Part shown: in pieces, positions 45,601 to 56,770 of the stretch
Layout: each line of letters opens with the position of its first letter
How positions within the stretch are numbered: the first letter of the stretch is position 1
From: Serinus canaria
Lineage: Eukaryota > Chordata > Aves > Passeriformes > Fringillidae
DNA: 64,000 nucleotides
Reading direction: 5' to 3'
Assembly: GCF_022539315.1 (NCBI RefSeq)
Contig: NC_066333.1
Span: 4,907,501-4,971,500 of the forward strand
Made by a program: the position numbers and the translations under genes
Notes under the pieces: model-generated
What the model saw: only the letters and a program-made list of their open reading frames with translations
What the model was told of the DNA's origin: nothing
Databases searched by the model: none

Positions 45601-47119
45601 TACTGAACGTACCCTGCTCCTGCCTGCAGCCTGGGCAGCAGCAGAGCTGCAAGTAGAGTCTTGTGGTGGAGGGAAGGGAGAGACGGGAGAGCTCCCAGAC
45701 TGACGAGCAGGTTTTGCGGTTTTGTTTAAGATGCTGAATCAGAGTTTCACCTGGAGGGGGGGCAGAAGGGGATGGCTCATGGTTGGCAGGTGCCTGCAGG
45801 AGCTCTGGGGCTGGCCTATCTCAGAGGCTGGCACACAGCCCTGCTTGGCTGGTTTCTGGTGCTCTGAAGGGAGTGAACGTCACTGTCAGAGCCGAGCGTG
45901 CCGGTTCTTGTCGTGTGGCCCTACCAACAAGGGACGGCTCCTTTGAACAAATCTGCTGCAATTTGGAGATAATGGAATTCAGCATCCACCCAGGCTGCTA
46001 AGCATGCTGAATTGTGAAAGCTTCAGAGCTTAGTTTTGTCCTGCCAAACTGTCCCTGTCTACCTCCAAGAGCAGCTTCTGGCACTGATGGCACACCCCAG
46101 GTCCTGGCAGTCACTTTTTGGGGATGAACAGTTTCTCTGTAGGACCACAAATGGAACAAACACAAACAGCAGCTCTTGGTCATTGGATGCAGAGTGGAAG
46201 AGTGTCACGTAAACCTGTTACCAGCAGAAACAGCTGTGCCATAATCACAGAAAACACTGAACATCCCAGTGGGGTGGGCTGGACTTCCATCAGGAGCACA
46301 TCCATATTCTGCCCACTGCAGGGAGCACTGGTAAACTTCTCACCATCTGGCAGCACTTCAGTAATTGACTGCAGTGAGCTGGTCTGTAATTGTCTGCCTT
46401 TGGCCTGGCTCCTTCTCGTCAGTCCTGTCTTGTTGCGCCATCGAGGCTGTACCTGTGCTTCCTGCCCTGTGCTGCAGTGCCAGCTCACTAGATGGTGTGC
46501 AACCATGCTCTGCTGGGGCTGAGGAAACAAATCAGGAGCACTCTGAGAGGAGGAAGTAGAAATCAGATGGCTTAGCTCAGGGAGGAGAAGGTTAGAGCAG
46601 GAGCAATGCCTTCAGGTCAAGATCAGGTGCAGGAGCAGAGCTGGTTGAGGAAAGCCTTCTCAGCTCCCAGTGACCGAATTATGCCAACTTTCTACCAAGC
46701 TTCTTGTGCCCTCACTTCCCCACGTATTAAAATTCACCAGGAAGATAAATAGTTACTTCATTGCCATCTGGTTTTATTCTGCTAGATAATGTAATCAAGG
46801 CTATTCTATACACGAGAAATATCGCTTAACTAAATATCATCCAAAACACAACCTACGGATTTTTGAAAGTCACCATTATTTGTTGACATTTGAGACTGAA
46901 GCAGCTGGACCAAGGCAGGGCAGGTTACCAGGCATTTCTCTGCCCTTTTGCTATTGCTTGAAAACTTCCATGAAAGTTCTCTTTTTTCCTAAAAAGAAAA
47001 AAAAAAATAAAAGGAAAAAATGTAGCTGCTGAAATAGAAATTTCTTTTTTCTTTCAATTTTCTTTGAGAAGATGCAGTTTGGATTTAGGCATGATTTATT
47101 TTCCAGATTTCAGGAAACT
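42646..47119. other. Unique non-coding sequence
   Basis: No gene or repeat family is recognised. The open frame 45374-45703 (+, 109 codons) is Ser/Glu/Gln-rich without a known domain. The block at about 46,735-46,880 is AT-rich, complex and repeat-free. Confidence 0.5.
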
Positions 47120-47183
47120 AAAAAAAAAAAAAATAAAAATAAAAAAATTTGTTTGGGTAAAACCTTGTTTTTTTTTTTTTTTT
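47120..47183. repeat. Facing A-rich and T-rich tracts
   Basis: An A-rich run (47120-47147, with two T interruptions) is followed about 20 bp later by a run of 16 T (47168-47183). Together they could fold into a weak AT hairpin. They may be simple slippage products. Confidence 0.8.
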
Positions 47184-47297
47184 AATGTAACATCTCCTCC
47201 CTGCAAAAATAAGGCATAAATACTGAGAATACCTTTTGCATTGGCTGAAATTTTTCTCAGGGTCTAACAAGCACATAAACGAACACATTCTCAATCA

Positions 47298-47402
47298 AGT
47301 TCAGTGACTCGCCCAAAGCCACAAGGACAAAACAGCAAAGCAAAGCACTGAGCACTGAGATCCAAACCCCACGCTCTGCTCTGGCCACCAGGCCTGGCAG
47401 AT
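47298..47402 (-). mobile_element. MIR-like SINE, antisense
   Basis: GTTCAGTGACTCGCCCAAAG, GAGCACTGAGATCCAAACCC and CACGCTCTGCTCTGGCCACC are the reverse complement of MIR-type SINE sequence (the antisense form reads GTGACTTGCCCAAGGTCACA, then GAGCTGGGATTTGAACCC). It keeps the core and tRNA-related part with modest divergence. Confidence 0.65.
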
Positions 47403-47732
47403 CCCAATTAGCAACAAGGACACAAGATCCACCAAAGATAAGTGGGCCCAGATGAGTGCCTGACTCTGCTAAGTCTGCCCCAGAGTGGTTATGTGGGTGG
47501 TGCAGAATTTGTCAAACAAGATGTTCACAAAGATGTCCCCGAGCACAGCCAAGAAAGAAAAAATGAAGACAACCCTGCCATAAAGTGACACATAATTCAG
47601 CTGAAGTGAAACACACTCATACAACAGCAGAGGATAACTCATTCCCCTTAGGCAAAACTCATCCAAAAAGCTAATAATGAAAACTGGAGGACTCCAAACC
47701 ATTATTTTTACTTTGCAGGCCAGCAGCAGGGA

Positions 47733-47860
47733 TAGCTTATGTGGTTAGCAGCTGACTCCAGAGTTTTATTCTGGTTTCCACCACGAAGTCCCTGGCTGAT
47801 CTTGCAGCATCACCGTCCTGGGCCTCAGTTTACTGATCAGTGGGATGTGGGTGGAGGTCG
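47733..47860 (+). mobile_element. MIR-like SINE, near full body
   Basis: The tRNA-like head TATGTGGTTAGCAGCTGACT, then CCAGAGTTTTATTCTGGTTT, is followed at the expected distance by the conserved core GTCCTGGGCCTCAGTTTACT and GATCAGTGGGATG. The order and spacing match amniote MIR-type SINEs. It lies in opposite orientation to the fragment at 47298-47402. Confidence 0.6.
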
Positions 47861-50800
47861 ATTACAGAATATTTAAGTCATACATGCAAAATATCCAGGA
47901 TGAATATGGGTGGGTCTGGATTGTTGAGGCACATGCTTCTCTACCTGTTTTCCAGAAAGATCCCTGAAATTGTGAAGTAACTCACATGTTTCGAGTTTCT
48001 GCAAGAAAAAAAAAGAGTGAACACACCTGCAAATGTATGGGATGCAGAGCTCAGATTTGCTGTGTCAGTGGTTATGGCTCAGAAATCATGGGAAAGAGGT
48101 CAATGCCTTAACAATGGCCCATTTGAACATGCACTCTGCTCTGTAGTTTGGGAATGGAATACAAATGCAACTCTTCCTTGGAAGGTCATTGAATTGAGCT
48201 GAACTGACCCAACCAGTTACTACTGGCTTGTGGAAAACCGTGGACAGCAATATTTATGATGATTACCCTGACAGGCTGAAAAATTGCTTTGCAGCTAAAT
48301 GCTAAAAGCAATGGAGCTGGGTTTTCAAAAGAAGTGTTTCATCAGAGCTTCCTAAATAAAATAATTGTGGGAAGTAACTGGAAAATGGAGCTGGTGGCTG
48401 GATTTGTGTTAATATATATGTGGGCATATTTATGCACAGATATTTCTGTATACATGTGTAAAGCAGAGCAGATGAGGAAAGAGAAGAAAGCAATCTCTTT
48501 AGACTGAAGGATTCTTCCTGAATATGTTTATTGGTACTACTGTCACTAGAATTATTGTTTCAGTGGTAGCAATCGTATAAAGAAACATATTTTCAGGGAC
48601 CAAAAATGTAAAAAAAGATAACTAATCCATGGGATTGAGTTCTCAGTGTAGCCTATAGAATGAAACTACAGCTTTTAATATATACTTTAAGAGTTAATGA
48701 ATAGTAAAAATAATGGCATTTTTTTCTCCCAAGTGTTAGGGGCTAAAGTAAGAAACTGTGCTTTTCAATCAGTTTCCTTACAGGTCATGGCCCCCATAAT
48801 GTAACTGCACCCTTTAACCTCAGCAGCTTCAGCTTCTCAAGCCAACACACTAAAAGTTTGCACTGGAGAATTAAGAAGGTGAACTATTGCAGTGAGTCAT
48901 CTTCCAAACATTTCTTGTGTGAGAATAAAATCTTGAAAGGACCATTTCTATACACTCATGCTGTGATGAAATCCCTACTAATGAGTTATCTTTGCTTCAA
49001 CTACTAAGGGAGTTTCAACTCCTCTTGTTTCTCAAATGAGTTGATGTTTAAAAAATAGGCTGTGTTGGGCAAGTGCTGATTGGAAGCTGGTTCATGGAGT
49101 TGAATTCTCTGGTGAATGGATCTCCAAGATGTTTAGATGCTGAAATTTCTAAAGTGCCACATTCACAGAAGGATACAACTGCCCATGCAGTAATTGAAAA
49201 TGTACATGTGAGTGCTGAGATGTGGAAACCACTTCTCCAGCAGGTGTGTGACCAAGGCATGTGTGTATCCACATGAACACCTTCACGAAAATGTGATCCT
49301 CCAGGCCCAGCCAGTTTCAATAATCAACAGCCATCTTCATCCTCGGGTACCTCTTTCATGCAATGGCTGAGCATTTACCACAGGCTCTTATTAATGCAGA
49401 CCCAAAGCTCAGTCCTGCCTGATCTCACTGCACTGCAGCCCTCCAAGGAGCACTTCTTTTTCATAAAGGGATTTCCTTCAGTGCTGGCTCACAGACCACT
49501 CTGTGCAGTGCTTTGGAGCCACCCTTCTGAGCAGCTGCAGCAGCAGCAATGCAATAACTGCTCAGGAAATAACCATTGTCTGACTTTTGGGACAAGAACC
49601 ACTTCTGTGTATTCATGGATGCCACAAAACCACTAAGCAGTCAAGTTAAACATAGATACTCTGGACACACATGTGAGCCAGACTCTATGTATTTTTGGGG
49701 TTATTTTTGCAGGCTTTGGGTTTGACAGTAACTTTGGTTACTAAAGTCTGCTATCCCAAACTCTGCTCTGTTCCTTGGCTCTGAATGTCATGCCCAGCTT
49801 CCTGGGCACTTGCAGAACACAAGGGAGAAATACTCCTCTGATAGATTTGGCAGGAATCTGTTTTTTCTTTATCAAAGACAACAGAGGTGGGGGATAAAGG
49901 CAGAACTTTCCAATTTTGCATCCAGAGGGACCAGAAAATCTGCTGTGCTCTCAGAGATGGAAATACAGAAACTTCCATGGGTGGTGAGTAAATGGGACAA
50001 GAGCTTGGGATGACTTCATCCTTTTTTCCCATTATTACCAGGTATTCTGTAATAGCACTTGCAGGCTATAACTAAGACTGGGACCTGCTGTGCTTGCACT
50101 TGTATGGACAAGCAAGTAGACACTGCTCTTGCCCTGAAAGGTTTAGACAGAGATCTTGAAAGCAAGAAGATTTCAGGCTTAAGGACAGTATGACAGAAAA
50201 GCAGCAACAAAAAGCAGCAAAAGAGGGTAATGAAGGGACTTGCTCAATGTCAGGAATACTTTTGAAGTCTCCTTCTGCCTGTTCTGCTGGTTTATCTCTC
50301 TCAGATAAACACCACAGCAAAGTGGAAGTCAGTGGAATTAGAAGCAGAAGCTCCTATGATCACTCATAGACCACAGAGTTCCTAGATACCACCTACTGTT
50401 CTTTATCAATCACAATTTTAAGGTTGATTTTTCTTAGTATCTCTCTGACTTCCAGCTACACCCCTTGTGAAGAAATCACACATTTGGAAAACTGTAATCT
50501 AAGCAGCAACAGTTACTCCACATCCTGGAAGTGATTTTGATAGATCTGCATATCTTTGCTCTCTGTCTCTATCATGACACCTGAGAGCATTTGCAAATGC
50601 ATCACCCCATATCAGATATGAATAACTATGAGTTCCTTCTCACCCATCCCCATCCTCACTGGAGGCTTCCTCTTCCCAAGGCAGATTTCTCAGGAGGAAT
50701 CTGAGTGGATAGCCAGCCCTGCTGGATGCTTTGAAGGACAATACAGATTAACTTTGCCAAATCATTAGGGAAAGCAAGGTGTTGCTTAAGCTGAAGGTCC

Positions 50801-52200
50801 TGATTAGGAAATGCCTTCCCCCACAAAGGTACACGCCAAGCCCACCTACACACACAGAGTTCAGATCACTCAGATGCAAGATTGCAGTTGATCTCAGCAT
50901 CTGCAGAGATGAAAGGAGCTGCAGCATCCAAACCATGCATGCTGGGCTTCGTTTAGGGAGATCCAAACTGGGAATTTGGATTTCATTGCAACAGGAAACA
51001 AACTGGTAACCAGTCCAGCCTGCCAAGCAATGCAGCAATTAATGAATGGTCCCAGAAGCTCCCTGCTGGGTTATTCCAGCTCTGTGCTTTGCAGTTTGCT
51101 AAAGTTTCTTTCTGGAAACCTGCACAGCACCAGCTTGACACAGTCCCAGTCCAGAGTCCTGGGGTAAATAAATCACACCCTGGGCTGCCACTAACAGGTA
51201 ACACTTCCTGGGCTGCAAACATGTGCTTCAACCTGAAAAAAATCTTCAGGTGCTGTAGACTGGAGGGACAGACCCAAGAAGCCTTGGACAACCTTCCGTG
51301 GGGCTCATTTGCCTCTGCCCTCACCACCACCATCTTCCTACCCATCATCTGTGCACCCAGAGCAAGGAGGACTCTCAGCTTCCCACTGCCTGAACTGCTG
51401 GTAGCTAATCACTGCAGTGATCATTTCACTTCCAGCACTCTGAGGCCAAACTCCACCTTCTAAAATACTTTGTCCTTTGAATGCTCAGTGCATTTCTGGA
51501 ATCACCTCAGTGTCTGGCCACCTCGACACATTCTCCAGGCCCTTCATGCCATGACATCCCCTGACATTCCCTCTAACCTGTGACTCTCATTTGTGCATCT
51601 CACATGCAGGCTCTGGGACACTGTGTTCCCCCTCTTCCTGGAGCCCTGCACTCAGTGCATGCTGAAGCTGCAGCTGATTCAGGTTCCCAGTTCTGAGGGG
51701 TGCTGAGAAATGAAGGGCAGAGGAACCTCCCTGCAGCACAGAGGGTTCCCCTGACTGCAAATTTCTTAACAGAAAAATGCCTGTTTTTCTGGGCAGGCCA
51801 TCAGGAGAGGCAAAGTAAAAACACTACTTCTCATCCCACTCACTTCTGTGAAGGAATTTGGTCTGTACTTTTCGAGGTCCTGAAGGATTTAGAAACTTTT
51901 TTCACTATTATATTTTGGACTGAGAATATCCCTTGATTCTTCTCTATTTCTTTCAACAGAATTCTTCCTGTTTACATAAATTAAGGATCTGGCCCCTGGT
52001 TTCCAACTCAACCAAGGAGGACTCAAGTACAATGAGACAGATTGTCCTCGTAGAGAATCCAAGGTGCCAGAAATCTTGTGGGAAGGAGTGTTTGCAGGGA
52101 AATTCCACCCCATAGTTTCCATACATGTTATATAAGTAATGTCACCCCAGACTACAAACCTGAAATCAGCCTGCTGCATTCAATACTTCTCCTTATTTCT
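47861..52200. other. Unique non-coding sequence
   Basis: No gene, RNA or mobile element is recognised. Open frames are short and overlap on both strands. Confidence 0.5.
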
Positions 52201-52216
52201 TATATATATATATATA
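52201..52216. repeat. (TA)8 microsatellite
   Basis: This is a pure 16-bp TA run. Confidence 0.95.
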
Positions 52217-52559
52217 ATTTTATTCCCCCTTCTGCTTTAAACTGCCTGGCTTAAAATTAAATTGTGACACTTGTGGCACCAACATTTCCCATTTCTTCAG
52301 GAAGTGTGGAAGGAGAGGATTCATCTGAAGCTGGTGAAAAAGTGCCACTGAAACCTGTTGTAGTTGTGGCATGAGGTGTGGTACAGCTAAGTGATTGTGA
52401 GGTGCTCTGATGGCATCTTTTGGAGATAAACTGACACTTTTTACTGGCTCAGAGCAGCAGGAAGCTGCAGACTGAGACTCATTTCTGGATCTGTCCTCGC
52501 TGCAAACTCTGAGCAGTCGGTGGTGATTTTGATCAGATGAATTCCTCCTATCAGGAAGA

Positions 52560-52950
52560 AAGGCAAAGTATGCCAGTGCTTTAATTTCATTTCAATTTGC
52601 TTTAGCAGAGATTTATAATTATTATAAGGAACGATTTTATAATGTAATTCAGTGTTGTCAGAGTGGGTTAGCTTTATGACCTGCTTTAAAAAATAAATGC
52701 GGCTTTAATTAAAACAAAACCAAAGAGAGAAGTAGAGTCTTGTACCAACATGTTGCTGTCAGCACCCTGCTAACTGTCTGAATTGAGCTGCAAGGCTCCC
52801 TCAGAGGCTCCTGTGCCAAAAACAAAGCTCGTGGCACATTTAAAGGTACCGCTGGCTTATTTTTAATTTATAGCTCAACTCGCTGCTGCTGGAGGTTTGC
52901 TAATAACAGCCGTGATGACTGCAAAGAATGAGACATGAAAGAACAGCCAC
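52560..52950. promoter_or_regulatory. Candidate enhancer-like conserved non-coding element
   Basis: This repeat-free AT-rich block contains a palindromic TTATAATTATTATAA at 52613-52627, TTTAATTAAA at 52704-52713, a SOX/TCF-type ACAAAG at 52822-52827 and a further TTTTTAATTTATAG near 52860. It has the texture of a developmental enhancer. It lies immediately before the hairpin at 52997. Function and conservation are inferred, not shown. Confidence 0.3.
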
Positions 52951-52996
52951 ATTTAGTGGCTGACAACTCTTAGAGAAGTGAGGCTGGATGCAGCAG

Positions 52997-53085
52997 TAAA
53001 CCTGACCCCCTTTTGCTCAGCATTTCCACTACCTGAGTGGAAAATTGGTAGTGGAAATGCTGAGCAAAAGGGTCTCTTTGGTTTA
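52997..53085. other. Hairpin with perfect 26-bp stem, possible structured or small RNA precursor
   Basis: The arm 53008-53033 (begins CCCTTTTGCTCAG) is the exact reverse complement of 53047-53072 (ends CTGAGCAAAAGGG). The two are separated by a 13-nt loop. An outer 6-bp stem (TAAACC 52997-53002 with GGTTTA 53080-53085) extends it across a small internal loop, giving an 89-nt fold. The size and shape resemble a microRNA precursor, but a replication template-switch palindrome would look the same. No repeat family is recognised. Confidence 0.6.
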
Positions 53086-56000
53086 ACCCAGCACAAGATC
53101 AGAGTCCCAGTCATTAAATTTAGCCATCCAAGCTGCCATCTTTCATGAGGTGAGACAATTCTGCTTCTACATAATGAATGTCACAGAGCTCATCTTCAGT
53201 ACATGCTCACACTACTTGTAACTTTCTGTATTTGCATTGCCTGACACGAGACAATATTAATGCTGTATCACACTGAAGGCTCTCTGGCATCAGCAAATAG
53301 AGCCACCACACAAACCAGAACCTCTCCAGCCCCCTTTTTATCCTTGTGCCTCCTTCACAAGGTCACTGGTATCAGGCTGATGTATTAAAACATTTTAGAA
53401 TCACTTTATCAGAACTCTTCATGTTCATCACACATCAGGATCCTGAGAGCTGTTGCATGGCTGGCACTAAATGGCTTGGTTAGGTGGTTGTATAATATTC
53501 TGGAGGGTAACATTTCAACCCCTAGGAGGCAATGGAGATTTTGATTTCACTAATTTTAATTTTGACATTAATAATTCTATCGGTTTCCTTCTTGTTGGCT
53601 TCAGAGTTAGAGAATTATCTAGTTCATAAACCACTTTTTGGTATAGGGATTTATTTTTGAACTATTTTTACTTTTTCTTGGTAAAATGATTCAGAAATTG
53701 GATGAAAATGCAAATAGGCAGCAGCTTTGAGGAGAATAGCAGGAGGTAGAACCAGGCAAGTGAGGGACAGACTGCAACCTTTGCCTTCCACCCCTCTGTG
53801 CAATGTCTCATCTGGGTGCTGAGATCCAAATGAGACTCCACCACCACGGATTTTCCAGTGGGGGTCTCAAGGAAGGGGTCTGCTGTAGCTGCCAATATTA
53901 ATTGAGGCCATCTGTGGGAAGGTAAAGTCAAATATTCGAGGGATAATTTATAGCATGAGAAACATCCTTTCTAATGTGCATTAAAAAAATAAATAAAAAC
54001 ATCTACAGATGAAAAGAGTGAAAAAGAGGTAACACTGTAAGGTGTAGTTCTTAAAAAGCTGTTCTGGAGAAAAATTGTACTTTTCAGAAAAGCTATGTTT
54101 TCAGCTAAGATTGTCTAGTCTGGCATTAGGACAGACAGCATCAGATATCATAAAGCTTTCTTTAAAATTCCTTTTACTGATTGCCTCACTATTTTTCTTG
54201 TGAGAAGGATGCACTGAAGTCTTCTGTCTTGGTGTGAGCTGGGTAATGTTCACTTCTGTGCCAGATCTCAGCTGGATTTGAAAAGTCTCACATCCTAAAT
54301 GTTTTGTTCCATTAGAGAGCTGGTAAATCACTCCCTCTAAACATTTCAATACATTTCTAGTCTTGACAATTTATGAGTCATCAAATTGGTGAAGATCAAA
54401 AAACCTCTCCAGAAAGAAAAAAAACCATTTGTAAAATGTTTTTGTCACCATTTTCCCCTCTGGTTAGGGCATACCTGGTAATAGGGCCAGGATTCAACAA
54501 TTGTTCGTTTTTTCCAAGCCTGGTCAGTTTTAATGGGCAAATTTTCAGGAGAGCTGAGTGCACAGTGTTTGACTCTCTTGAGCTGCTCATGGCTGTGGAC
54601 ACCCTTGGACAGGTGCCACATTTCTGCTCTGTGTTATTCTGTCAAGCTCTGATTCACAGCTTTCTTTCAGGCAGTATCATGCAGTAAATAACTCTGCTCA
54701 TTGGCAGCTGTACGTGTCTCCTGAGGCACCAAAACGGGCCAGGAGGGATGCAGAGTGGGTTCTGAGAGCTCTAACAACTCCTGAAACCTTTCCCAAGCAC
54801 TTCCTATCACCACACACCTGTGACAGGTTTGGAGTTGTGAAATCCCACCAGGATCCATGTGGGATGTCTTTGCCCTGTAAGGAGGGAGAAGCCCCTCTGT
54901 GAGCACAGCTTGCACTCAGCACACGCCCCATGTGCCACAGCAGTGGGGCTGCTGCTCCTCCCACCCTCACCAGGCTGTTAAACATAAAAAATACCCCAAA
55001 AAACCTTCATTGTGCACCCCAGGAGTCATTGCCTGGCAGGAAGCTTTGCTCTGCAAGGCACAAGTGTCTAAACCAAAAGATATTAAACTTCATCAAGTAC
55101 CATGGTAATGTTTCCTGGGGCTGGCAGGAATATTGTTTGCAGTCATGGACAAGCAGGAAGGGTCCTGATCCTGCTGTTTGAGTAACAGCTGAGACACTGT
55201 CCCCCAGATAAGAATATTCTCCCTTTTGTCACAGCATATAAACCCATTTTCCCTTCCTCCTACCTTGGGTTTTAGTGTATGTAAGAGCTCAGTGATGCTG
55301 AATTGGCCTTAATTAAACTGATTAACTTAATATGTGTAAAAGGGAAATAACTATTTTCTCACTTGGTGTCCTGCAGCAGAACAACTCAACAGCAATAAAA
55401 TGCTTTCACTCTTGCTTCACAGGCCTGTCCAATTGTCCCAGTGGTTCAGAGAGTAAAGAACAAAATAAATTCAATTTTGTTCTGGACTTTGTTGGGCACA
55501 CACAATAAAAGAGAATCCTCAGACCCCACGTGAGAACTGGTGCAAAAAAGCAGTTTGAAGCTCTGACTCTGTGTTGATTTACACTGGATTCAGTTTTCTG
55601 TAAACATATAAAAAATGGTGGCTTTATTTCCAAAGGAGCAGGGAGTCTTCCTCTCACTGCAGTCAGTCACACTCATGTGGGCTCAGCAGTGAACAGGGTG
55701 GGAATGATGTTGGGATAAGGAGAAGAAAAAAGCCTTCTGGTGTCTTACAATCATTGTTTCTCCATTTTTTTTTTCCAAAAGCAAAAGTAGTTTAAATTCC
55801 CACATTCAAAAATCTCAGCCAGCTGAACTCCTTTCAGTTAAATAAAATCAATTTAACAATATCTTTGTGTTTGGAAAGACAAAAGGAAGAAAACAAAGTG
55901 CTGGTATTTTTCCTGTCCAAATATAAGTGAAACAAAACATCCTCCTATTTTATCATTAGAGCTAACATGAGATATTGAAGAAATTACCCTCCCCTCCTGC

Positions 56001-56518
56001 CCCCAGAGCTCTGTCCATAATGAACACAGGGAAACAAGGGCTAGCACAAGTAGACTTTGTGTTGTGTGAACAACTCCTCCTGTATTAGCAAAGCAGACTG
56101 CTAATATGATATGATGGGACATTACTAATGCAGCAGAGTGGAGCTAATGCAAACAAAATATGTTGGAGTGCCTGGTTGAACTGAATAGAGAATTTGTTTG
56201 TCTGGGACCCAGATTCTGAAAATCAAAGCATCAGAAATAAATCTTACAGATAATTCAATAAACACAGAGCCCAAGAGATGCACCAAGGTGTTTGTGGGGT
56301 ACTGCAGGTACAGAGGGATCCATGAACCTCATTCCCACGCTGACTTTTGAAGGGAGCTGGGTGCCTGGGTGTCCTTGGCACTTTGGAAAATCTCTTCTGG
56401 TATAAATAATATATGATGCTGATTTACATGGACATAATAACTAAGTGTGTGTGATTATCAGTAAAGGCTGTAAAACTGCTGCCATTGAACCTGAGCTGTG
56501 TCTGCATCAGAAATTGCA
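53086..56518. other. Unique non-coding sequence
   Basis: No gene or mobile element is recognised. Short frames are present without domains. Confidence 0.5.
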
Positions 56519-56770
56519 GTGACAGGACAGGGGGGATGGCTTCAGGCTGAAAGGGAATAGGATAAAATTAAATTTGAGGAAGAAATCCTTCCCTGTGAGG
56601 GTGCTGAGGCCCTGGCACAGGGTGCCCAGAGCAGCTGTGGAAGGGTCCAAGGCCAGGTTGGACGGGACTTGGAGCAACCTGGGATAGTGGAAGGTGTCTC
56701 TGCCCATGGCAGGGGGTAGGACAGGATGGTCTTTAAGGCACCTCCCAACCCAAACTATCTTGCTATTCTA
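56519..56770 (+). mobile_element. CR1 LINE 3'-end fragment
   Basis: This runs from GACAGGACAGGGGGGATGGC, CTTCAGGCTGAAAGGGAATA and GGAAGAAATCCTTCCCTGTG through GGCCCTGGCACAGGGTGCCC, CAAGGCCAGGTTGGACGGGA, GTGGAAGGTGTCTCTGCCCA and CACCTCCCAACCCAAAC. About 250 bp of the avian CR1 3' end are kept, with low apparent divergence. It is 5'-truncated and has no intact coding domain. Confidence 0.95.

Noticed and set aside
45374..45703. 109-codon plus-strand frame rich in Ser, Glu and Gln
   Set aside because: It reads like a plausible protein, but it matches no family I know and has overlapping minus-strand frames.
47700..47725. TTTTTACTTTGCAG splice-acceptor-like sequence on the plus strand
   Set aside because: It is followed by a MIR-like SINE and not by an open coding exon, so it is a chance match.
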